24,226 nucleotides of DNA from a virus, in IMG/VR virus record IMGVR_UViG_3300025508_000150, positions 1 to 24,226 of that record. One strand, 5' to 3'. The translations under genes and the position numbers were made by a program. Below are positions 6,901-11,980 of the stretch, piece after piece; the first letter of the stretch is position 1; the number at the start of each line of letters is the position of its first letter. Below the pieces are notes generated by a model. The model was not told the origin of the DNA, made no database searches, and worked only from the letters and a program-made list of their open reading frames with translations.

Positions 6901-7445
6901 GGAGTTGTTTCACCTAAGAACTTAGATTCCCTATTAGATAGAGTTGGTGTTGTTAATCCTAAGAAGTTTTCGTTATTATCAAATTTAGTAGGTGTTGTTT
7001 CACCTAAGAAGTTTTCGTTATTATCAAATTTAGTAGGTGTTGTTTCACCTAAGAACTTAGATGTGTTATCTGCTGAATTGGGAGTTGTTTCACCTAAGTA
7101 ACGTTCTTCTAAACTTAATGGTTTAGTAGTTGTTTCACCTAAGAACTTTTCAGAGTTATTAGATGGCGTAGGTGTTGTTTCACCTAAAAACTTAGATGTA
7201 TTGTTAGATGGTGCAGGTGTGGTTTCACCTAAAAACTTAGATGTGTTATCCATATTTTTTGGATTAACACCCTCTTTATTAGTAGTTGTTTGAGAACGTG
7301 GAATCTTTGGCGCTGATTCTACCATAGAACTTAAAGGTGTTTTGTTTAAGTTTTTGTTAACACTTACTCTTTCTTTAGATTCCAACGGGTCTTTCTTTGG
7401 CATCCTAAACTTTGAAAGGTCTGATTTTAAATCTTTTAATGCCAT
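3936..7445 (-). CDS. Large repeat-bearing tail/baseplate protein
   Basis: A 1169-residue soluble protein with clear tiers. Residues 1-66 are basic and low in complexity. Residues 67-246 are twelve 15-residue tandem repeats built on NTSKFLGETTPNSAD. Residues about 280-376 hold two copies of a longer unit (KARGFSLNQ, then F.GI). Residues about 388-515 hold two copies of another (SEYS.., TYY..FQ.G.FA.DLTKGK). Residues 515-1000 are Gly/Asn-rich. Residues 1001-1169 look like a compact domain (FRGTVAGITDTFSPSWD, GRADQAYQYKTFERSLSFTF, PIYKKLSQLAKFTMPVY) that I have seen as a recurring theme in baseplate and tube-initiator proteins of T4-type phages. The gene lies right after the tape measure, 2 bases after its stop, with an AGGAAA ribosome site. 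It may help start or cap the tube at the baseplate; the N-terminal repeats are probably an extended binding or spacer region. Both functions are inferred. Confidence 0.7.
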   Translation of the reverse strand: MALKDLKSDLSKFRMPKKDPLESKERVSVNKNLNKTPLSSMVESAPKIPRSQTTTNKEGVNPKNMDNTSKFLGETTPAPSNNTSKFLGETTPTPSNNSEKFLGETTTKPLSLEERYLGETTPNSADNTSKFLGETTPTKFDNNENFLGETTPTKFDNNENFLGLTTPTLSNRESKFLGETTPNSADNTSKFLGETTPNSADNTSKFLGETTPNSADNTSKFLGETTQTPSNNTSKFLGETTPKDVNYITDIHAKGFNSKFGATLPADSKFTGVAKNQEVWNNNSIHGELKAVNFFPIETSKARGFSLNQVHRDETKFTGIKRGLNEITADDKDAFNENSSLYSKLKAVDFFPINSSKARGFSLNQFQLAPSQFIGISKDQTNWSTTSSEYSSFSKYTHVNLLTVKSFGGDPSGTKQINNRSNTYYLQPFQTGNFAVDLTKGKLPDESKWVSNLSEYSNYSSYIHPDLSSAPGYGKFKLQKQASGQKQSYNQDSTYYMDSFQRGDFALDLTKGKISKLQEMRNSPSFLDEMYSKFNLRDDAHNTGLTVFDHPLILRGIQRKGKKGNEPQNFGIPGTNIDLDDGLIRGGVITSTTRAVIDAIRLGKWMVSIKGLLWGVKQFGLQQSNPNVEKINLKRRTKIWTPINTLASSIGIQLGLHPNRHGFTPFDKGDGGYESVQKLKLDAGAFGDMGLGLFPGPAYPTDNRLVAYYGESFGINKGSKTISYNSSKTGDLSANLGWKFNNASLGGPNSVYGLIPNGKFAKREFDTRNEAIQIKKNLGDEAPGGPKHLPDDFERYFAPYTIFSQYGRKSLANGLDTAAGIVMKAPDSTNTEATDENLSPSERTQQERTEHLFFLHDRYINKDYKKDIYKFGGGGVPKSNQTDGARYIGTNAKGEDLSYARPAGEIITDYETISYINIPKRKSGAGADIDFRSLLSEDSNEYKRAEKENYGENNINKFLNFGNPGKLGENRVDWGNTDLTGDRYDKINALDIGEEPAEGTYDLIQLWFKTSDNKKIQFRGTVAGITDTFSPSWDTVKYNGRADQAYQYKTFERSLSFTFKVYATSRIEMQPIYKKLSQLAKFTMPVYGGSTGYTGQLIDFRLGSLFRERQAFIESLSYSMSDETPWDLNLDFEENPLGELPMGVDVSIGLKILGEKPSSAMKKVYDTAF
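3939..4445 (-). other. Conserved-looking C-terminal domain of the 1169-residue protein
   Basis: Residues 1001-1169. It is a dense alternation of strands with SPSWD, a G-A-Y-YKTFERSLSF strand pair and PIYKKLSQLAKFTMPVY, unlike the loose repeat region before it. This is likely the part built into the virion tail; its family assignment needs a profile search. Confidence 0.5.
6708..7247 (-). repeat. 45-bp coding minisatellite (12 units)
   Basis: Twelve head-to-tail 45-bp units encode 15-residue repeats with an almost fixed FLGETT core and variable flanks (NTSK/NNEN/LEER; PNSAD/PTKFD/PTPSN). All are in frame with no spacers. Several neighbouring units (the NTSKFLGETTPNSAD set) are close to identical in DNA, suggesting recent expansion. 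Confidence 0.9.
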
Positions 7446-7447
7446 AG

Positions 7448-9880
7448 TTATTTCCTATATACGTTTTTAGATACACCCTGTCTACTTTGAATTTTTGTTA
7501 TTTCAGAAACTACTTTACCATCTACACTTATTAGTATAGGTTGAGATTGAATATCACCACGTAATCCATTAATAGCATCTATTAACTTAGAATCTGAATT
7601 ATCTGAATTTGAATCAGTATCATCCGAACCACCCATCATATCACCGATACTATCAGCAATTCCCATTAAAGTAGGTGCAAGTAGAACGGTTACTGCTCCT
7701 AATCCTGTAAGAGCTAATAAACCAGGTACTCCCATCATACCGATTGCAGCTAATCCAAACGCAACTCCCATAAGAGCAGGTCCTAATAGTAACATAGCAC
7801 CTACATTTTCCATAGTTACTGCATTCATCATATTAACAAGTCCATCAGCTACTGCTGTAATGATTGGTGGTATTGCTGCGAATACACCTATAAATATATT
7901 TCCGAATGCTTCTACTAATGGTGATAATAATGATAATGAGTATGCAAATGGAATCATAGCTACACCTAATGCAGCAAGTAATCCAATTCCAATCAGTACA
8001 GCTATTGCTGTAGCTGGATTACCAAATGCGGTTAAACCCGCTGCGAGTCCTGCAAAGTTAGTAGTTAGAGCAGCCCCCAGTCCAGGAATCGACATAAACA
8101 ATAGAAATGGAATCGCTAACATACCCAGAGCTAGTGCTGGTATGGCTAGTAACAATACCAATGCCCCAACAGCAGCTTGTGTCATTTGAGATAAACCTCT
8201 ACCTAATCCTGTAAAGTTGTCTTTCAATGCTTTTAGTTTAACTTTACCCATAAATAATAAGAATGGGATTGCTGGTAATGATAACAGAAGTGCCGGTCCG
8301 GCTAATGCCATATTAAATATACCTGCTAATACTTTACCCGAACCCATTGCTTTTAATCCACCGGCAAGTGATTTTAATCCTTTACCTGAACCTTGTGATG
8401 CTTTGGTAGGTTTTGCTTCGGAATTACTTAAATCAGTTTGGCCTCCTCCACCTTTGCCACCCATACCAGGTATAAGATTTTTTAAACCAACACTTTTACC
8501 TTGCATCAGATTCATAATACCCATCTGAGCGATGTACCCAATTAGGGCAGTTGTTCCTTCTTTAATTGCATCAGGAGTTCTTTGATACAAATCTAAAGCA
8601 GTTGCTAAGCCTTTATCGAGGTCACTACTTTCTTCAATCTTTTTAGCTTGGTCTCGCTTCTGAATTTGCTCTGATAACATATCAGATGACATCCCTATTG
8701 CTGCAGCGTATTGCTCCATCCCTAATGGGCCTAGTTCTTTGAATTTTTCCGCTGACATATTGGTTTTGTCCAATGCGGCATTTAATGCATCAGTATTCCC
8801 TGTGTTCATGAACTCCATTGCAGCGGCGGTCATACCTTGCATACCTTCCATTTGAGTGGCGGTAAGCTTATCTCCCAACATAATTCGTGCTTTTGCCTGA
8901 GCTTTCATGCTAGATTCAATATCCAACATATTATCAGCTATACCCCTCATATCACTTAAAGAACGGCCTTGCTTATTCATTGCAATGGTTTTTTGAGCTA
9001 AAAGTTTAATCTCTTTCTCACTCATACCAACCATAAGCTTTTGTTGAGATGCCATATCCTTAAATGTAACTGATGCCAATACACCTGCATCTTGTGCCAT
9101 CTTTGATATCTCTTCGGTCATATCATTAGCACTACCACCGGCAGATTCCATCGATTGTGCCATCTTGGCTGCATCTTCACCACCTACACCCATTTTGGAC
9201 ATAGCTGCCATCGAGTTTCTAAGGTCGTTTGTTAACCCAGCAGTCGTACCCATTGTAGTTGCAAAATCTTTGGTAGCTTGGTTGAGTTCTGCTATACTAA
9301 ACTTAGAGAATACAGCGGCCGCCGAGAAGTTCATCATTCCAGCTTCCATTGCAGCGGCACCACTCATACCTAATTCTTGGTTCAAATCAGATGCTAATCC
9401 AACAGTAGTTTTAAATATATCACCAATCGCAGCAGTAGTTCCTTTAAGTGCTTCCATAGCAAACCCTAAAGTAGTACCTGCTTTTAACATTTGACCTAAC
9501 GTACCTAACGAACCAAATAATTCATCTTTATATCCTTCTGCTAGGTCTTTAATCTCTTCTTCTAAATCTTTTTGTTGAATTTTACTTTTAGTGATATCAA
9601 TTGCTAGGTCCATTTGAACTACCATACTATCATTGATAATCTTTCCTGATTTTATGTACTCTTGTAAGTATGTTTGTTTTTCCTGTTCTAATACATTTAA
9701 TTGGTCTGCAAGGTCTGCTTGTCCTTTTACAGATTTATTTATCCTATCTTGGATTTCTGCAGCTGCTTTAGTAGTTTTAGCGGTTGTTGCTAGAATAGCA
9801 GAAATTGACTGGAAGCTATCTTTCGCTTCTCTAGCGGCATTCTTTATTTTTATGGTTTCATCTGATGCAGAGTTAGCCAT
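7448..9880 (-). CDS. Tape measure protein
   Basis: An 810-residue protein. Residues 1-120 are predicted coiled coil and charged (KNAAREAKDSFQSI, then LNVLEQEKQTYLQEYIKSGK). The middle is Ala/Met-rich helix (MESAGGSANDMTEEISKMAQ). Residues about 500-760 contain several long hydrophobic stretches (ALLLSLPAIPFLLFMG, GALVLLLAIPALALGMLAIP, TAIAVLIGIGLLAALGVAM). This combination, the size and the place directly after the tail chaperone pair identify a tape measure, which sets tail length inside the tube and is thought to form or prime the DNA channel across the host inner membrane. At roughly 1.5 angstrom per residue it predicts a tail near 120 nm (inference). The start overlaps the previous stop as TAATG; only a weak AGGT precedes it. 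I see no peptidase motif. Confidence 0.85.
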   Translation of the reverse strand: MANSASDETIKIKNAAREAKDSFQSISAILATTAKTTKAAAEIQDRINKSVKGQADLADQLNVLEQEKQTYLQEYIKSGKIINDSMVVQMDLAIDITKSKIQQKDLEEEIKDLAEGYKDELFGSLGTLGQMLKAGTTLGFAMEALKGTTAAIGDIFKTTVGLASDLNQELGMSGAAAMEAGMMNFSAAAVFSKFSIAELNQATKDFATTMGTTAGLTNDLRNSMAAMSKMGVGGEDAAKMAQSMESAGGSANDMTEEISKMAQDAGVLASVTFKDMASQQKLMVGMSEKEIKLLAQKTIAMNKQGRSLSDMRGIADNMLDIESSMKAQAKARIMLGDKLTATQMEGMQGMTAAAMEFMNTGNTDALNAALDKTNMSAEKFKELGPLGMEQYAAAIGMSSDMLSEQIQKRDQAKKIEESSDLDKGLATALDLYQRTPDAIKEGTTALIGYIAQMGIMNLMQGKSVGLKNLIPGMGGKGGGGQTDLSNSEAKPTKASQGSGKGLKSLAGGLKAMGSGKVLAGIFNMALAGPALLLSLPAIPFLLFMGKVKLKALKDNFTGLGRGLSQMTQAAVGALVLLLAIPALALGMLAIPFLLFMSIPGLGAALTTNFAGLAAGLTAFGNPATAIAVLIGIGLLAALGVAMIPFAYSLSLLSPLVEAFGNIFIGVFAAIPPIITAVADGLVNMMNAVTMENVGAMLLLGPALMGVAFGLAAIGMMGVPGLLALTGLGAVTVLLAPTLMGIADSIGDMMGGSDDTDSNSDNSDSKLIDAINGLRGDIQSQPILISVDGKVVSEITKIQSRQGVSKNVYRK

Positions 9881-10125
9881 TAGTCAACCTGTTTAGTTTC
9901 AATCATTTTTTTAACTGCATCAGGTATGGCATCCCAGCTACCATAATGGTCAATGGTACGTTTCTGAATCGCAGACCTATTATTAGCAATTTGCCTTTCT
10001 AAATCTTTTGACTTAGATTTTTTCTTAGATAATTGTATTTTTTGTAAAATCCTATCTACAAGCCCCTCTGATACGTTTATATTAGATAGTATTTCCTTCA
10101 ATTTAGATTTTGATATTTTTGCCAT
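9880..10125 (-). CDS. Small helical protein before the tape measure
   Basis: Eighty-one residues, very basic and helical in the first 50 (KSKLKEILSNINVSEGLVDR, then ILQKIQLSKKKSKSKDLERQ), ending IDHYGSWDAIPDAVKKMIET. Unrecognised. It opens a transcription unit: terminator hairpin upstream (10162-10185), ATATTTATA motif, then an AGAGGAAA ribosome site. It is joined to the tape measure by a TAATG overlap. Its position between chaperone pair and tape measure suggests an assembly factor that acts on the tape measure, but nothing in the sequence proves that. Confidence 0.7.
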   Translation of the reverse strand: MAKISKSKLKEILSNINVSEGLVDRILQKIQLSKKKSKSKDLERQIANNRSAIQKRTIDHYGSWDAIPDAVKKMIETKQVD

Positions 10126-10139
10126 ATGGTTTCCTCTAC

Positions 10140-10158
10140 TTATATAAATATAAATATA
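10140..10158 (-). promoter_or_regulatory. ATATTTATA element before the tape-measure operon
   Basis: Two overlapping ATATTTATA runs on the minus strand, immediately after the terminator stem and before AGAGGAAA and the ATG at 10125. A candidate late promoter. Confidence 0.4.
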
Positions 10159-10161
10159 GAA

Positions 10162-10185
10162 ATACCCAACATTTCTGTTGGGTAT
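10162..10185 (-). terminator. Intrinsic terminator after chaperone pair
   Basis: On the minus strand there is a 10-bp perfect stem ATACCCAACA/TGTTGGGTAT with a GAAA loop, followed by a T-rich tail. It lies 5 bases after the stop at 10190 and before the tape-measure operon. Confidence 0.85.
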
Positions 10186-10189
10186 CCTA

Positions 10190-10447
10190 TTATCTTTTTG
10201 ATTTAGCTTTTTTCATAGCTGTATCATGTTGCTTTTGTTCTTCTTTTTTAAATTCTATTATTTTACTGATGTAGAATGTTCTCGACCAAATCGGTAGGTT
10301 ATATACATCTGTAAATGTGAATCCACCATTTCCATGATAGATTAAATCAAATATTTGAGAATGCAACAGTTTTCGGTAGTTAAGACTTAGGCCAAAAAAA
10401 CCCCACGTCCATAGGCAGTAGCATATTCCTCCTTTCACCAGTTTCAT
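10190..10447 (-). CDS. Tail assembly chaperone second part (gp51-like), likely reached by frameshift
   Basis: An ORF of 85 codons that overlaps the upstream gp26-like gene by 68 bases in the +1 frame. The first 24 codons look like accidental out-of-frame text (GGICYCLWTWGFFGL). The meaningful part begins where the upstream ORF stops: NYRKLLHSQIFDLIYHGNGG, then FTFTDVYNLPIWSRTFYISK and a Lys-rich tail. This resembles the short ORF that follows gp26-like genes in T4-type phages. The annotated ATG has no Shine-Dalgarno sequence, whereas a GGGGTTTTTTTGG run lies in the overlap. I therefore think the sequence is mainly made as a C-terminal extension of the upstream protein, in the manner of G/GT tail chaperones. 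A strong terminator follows 5 bases after its stop. Confidence 0.65.
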   Translation of the reverse strand: MKLVKGGICYCLWTWGFFGLSLNYRKLLHSQIFDLIYHGNGGFTFTDVYNLPIWSRTFYISKIIEFKKEEQKQHDTAMKKAKSKR

Positions 10448-11264
10448 CTGATACGAATTCCCATTCTAAATCTATATCAGGTGTAACTTCACTTATATGC
10501 GTTCTTAAAGCCTTTGAATCTACTGCGAATAATTCATTTTCCACAAAATTGCTGATTATCTTTTGGTCGTATTCACCATCAACTGATAAAATCATATTTT
10601 TTAATCGAGTTGTTAAATCCTTAGAGGTTTCATCTTTTAATTTCTTACGTGCTTTTTTACTTTCTTCTAACTGATGTTTGATTTTACGTTCTTTACTTTC
10701 AGTTAAAGCTTGAAATGTTATCATTCTCTTAGAGCGGGGTAATTCAAATTCGTATTCGTTTTTGTTTAATTCAGTTTGACCTGAACCATCATACTCTTTG
10801 TTTTCAAATTGAGTTAAATCAATTGTATCTTTCTGAGTTGTGTTTGGTGAGGTTGGGTCATCAATTTCAACTTCATAATCTTTACCATAACCTAAAACAC
10901 GTGCTGCTATCATAATTGCGTTTTTATCACCTGTTACTAAATCAACGTATTTGATTGGTAATCCTTCACCATTCGATATAATTAGTGCTTGAAATAATCT
11001 ATCCAATACACTACCATCTTTAATGTATGATTGTGTTGTAAGGATATCTTCCTCTCTGGCAGTCATATATTTTAATTCTATCTTTCCTGATGATAGTGGA
11101 TTATCTTTTGGATAAACCAACCCATTTGAAGGTAATTCAATTATTTCTGTAGGGAATTTGTAATCTGAAACTTGCGTTTGTGCGTGTTGTTGCTTTGCGA
11201 GTTCCACCATATCTGAATTAGACATGGGCTTTGATGAATAATCATCTTGTAGTTTTTCACTCAT
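10380..11264 (-). CDS. gp26-like baseplate/tail assembly chaperone
   Basis: A 294-residue soluble protein. Residues 43-52 (ELPSNGLVYP), 67-96 (MTAREEDILTTQSYI, then LDRLFQALI) and 111-127 (TGDKNAIMIAARVLGYG) match the pattern of the T4 baseplate gp26 family. Residues 190-215 are a charged helix (KERKIKHQLEESKKARKKLK). The C-terminus ends LPMDVGFFWPKS, with the FFWP tail I associate with this family. The gene sits between tube and tape measure genes, the standard position of tail assembly chaperones, and overlaps the next ORF. It has its own leader with an ATATTTATA motif and a GGAGA ribosome site, insulated by a terminator behind the tube gene. The role is to guide tape-measure and tube assembly; it is probably absent from the mature virion. 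Confidence 0.72.
   Translation of the reverse strand: MSEKLQDDYSSKPMSNSDMVELAKQQHAQTQVSDYKFPTEIIELPSNGLVYPKDNPLSSGKIELKYMTAREEDILTTQSYIKDGSVLDRLFQALIISNGEGLPIKYVDLVTGDKNAIMIAARVLGYGKDYEVEIDDPTSPNTTQKDTIDLTQFENKEYDGSGQTELNKNEYEFELPRSKRMITFQALTESKERKIKHQLEESKKARKKLKDETSKDLTTRLKNMILSVDGEYDQKIISNFVENELFAVDSKALRTHISEVTPDIDLEWEFVSDETGERRNMLLPMDVGFFWPKS
10391..10404 (-). other. Candidate +1/-2 frameshift site
   Basis: On the minus strand the upstream frame reads GGG TTT TTT TGG. Seven T residues (10394-10400) let the P-site TTT re-pair one base forward or two back, after which the next codon is GGC in the 85-codon ORF frame. The upstream ORF stops 3 codons later (TAA at 10380-10382). Confidence 0.5.
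10428..10433 (-). promoter_or_regulatory. Internal AGGAGG inside the chaperone overlap
   Basis: A perfect Shine-Dalgarno core sits within the 3' end of the gp26-like gene. The nearest ATGs (one at 10422-10424) are in the gp26 frame, not the downstream frame. It could pause ribosomes or start a short peptide; it is about 27 bases before the T run, further than classical frameshift stimulators. Confidence 0.35.
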
Positions 11265-11295
11265 ATAGTAATCTCCGTTTTTATAACTTTGTTCG

Positions 11296-11307
11296 TATAT
11301 AAATATG
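11296..11307 (-). promoter_or_regulatory. ATATTTATA element before the gp26-like gene
   Basis: CATATTTATATA on the minus strand followed by CGA, matching the element at 14769-14780. It lies between the tube terminator and the gp26-like gene. Confidence 0.4.
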
Positions 11308-11323
11308 AAAAAAATACTTTATA

Positions 11324-11355
11324 AACAAAAAAACCCCACCATTTCTGGTAGGGTT
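11324..11355 (-). terminator. Intrinsic terminator after tail tube gene
   Basis: A 10-bp stem AACCCTACCA/TGGTGGGGTT (one T-G pair) with a GAAA loop, running directly into seven Ts. It lies 33 bases after the tube stop codon. Confidence 0.88.
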
Positions 11356-11387
11356 CTTAATTTTATTAATAATTCGGTAATTCTGAA

Positions 11388-11876
11388 TTAGAAATTTAGT
11401 ATTGCGTAATCAAATGTAAGTGTTAAATCAACAGTTGCGATATCTTCACCAGTATAATCCATATCTGAGAATTTTGCTGTTTGAATAAATGCACCTTTAA
11501 GTTTCCACTCTTCTACTTTATCACCAACAGGACCCAAACTGTTAAATGTGATATCTTTTTTGTAGAAATCAGAGTATCCATCTCGTCCGGTTACAGATTC
11601 GTGATGTAGTCTTACCCATTCCATTGCTGCTTGTGCTGCTGAAGGAACTACTGGGTCATATAGTGAAATTGTTAAATCACTCCACTCACTTCTACCTTTT
11701 ACATATCGTTTAACGTTAACGTGGTCTATTGTAACCTTACCGTTTGTTATTTCTGGTCTACCAGCAGCTTTAACTAAGTATGCTGGAATTCCTTCTATAT
11801 ACATAATGAACCTGTTTGACATCTTCGGTTCGAATGATGTAAACATTACTTCTGTTGGGTCTAATAATTGTGCCAT
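11388..11876 (-). CDS. Tail tube protein (gp19-like)
   Basis: One hundred and sixty-two residues, nearly the length of T4 gp19 (163). It contains the family pattern: SNRFIMYIEGIPAYLVKAAG near the N-terminus, TIDHVNVKRYVKGRSEW, LTISLYDPVVPSAAQAAMEW, LHHESVTGRDGY, and a C-terminal strand pair ending ATVDLTLTFDYAILNF. Stacked hexamers form the inner tube through which DNA passes. The gene is a monocistronic unit flanked by terminators, with an ATATTTATA element and an AGGAAAA ribosome site, which fits the need for many copies. No truncation is visible. Confidence 0.92.
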   Translation of the reverse strand: MAQLLDPTEVMFTSFEPKMSNRFIMYIEGIPAYLVKAAGRPEITNGKVTIDHVNVKRYVKGRSEWSDLTISLYDPVVPSAAQAAMEWVRLHHESVTGRDGYSDFYKKDITFNSLGPVGDKVEEWKLKGAFIQTAKFSDMDYTGEDIATVDLTLTFDYAILNF

Positions 11877-11904
11877 TTTTGTTTTCCTATGTTTCTATTT
11901 CTTT

Positions 11905-11916
11905 TATATAAATATA
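11905..11916 (-). promoter_or_regulatory. ATATTTATA element before the tube gene
   Basis: TATATTTATATA on the minus strand, just after the sheath terminator and about 30 bases before the tube start. A candidate late promoter for the monocistronic tube unit. Confidence 0.4.
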
Positions 11917-11925
11917 GTTTATTCT

Positions 11926-11969
11926 AAAAAATAGTTAGTTCCCCCAAAATTAGTAGGGGAACTTAACTA
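11926..11969 (-). terminator. Intrinsic terminator after tail sheath gene
   Basis: Stem AGTTCCCC/GGGGAACT (11937-11944 with 11956-11963), extended by an outer 5-bp TAGTT/AACTA pairing with one bulge, and followed by six Ts at 11926-11931 on the minus strand. It separates sheath from tube transcription. Confidence 0.85.
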
Positions 11970-11980
11970 TTGTCTATATA

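Noticed and set aside
6748-7101. A plus-strand ORF with a repeated VVSPKNLD phrase opposite the minisatellite
   Set aside because: It is the antisense image of the 45-bp repeats; the minus-strand gene is much longer, has a ribosome site and fits the operon. The repeat keeps all frames open.
6708-7247. A regularly spaced repeat that might be a CRISPR array
   Set aside because: Units are head to tail without unique spacers and encode a continuous peptide repeat in a long ORF.
10394-10407. The heptamer G GGT TTT as a -1 slippery site
   Set aside because: In the frame of the upstream chaperone the codons are GGG TTT, so this heptamer would shift ribosomes from the downstream frame into the upstream one, which ends at once.
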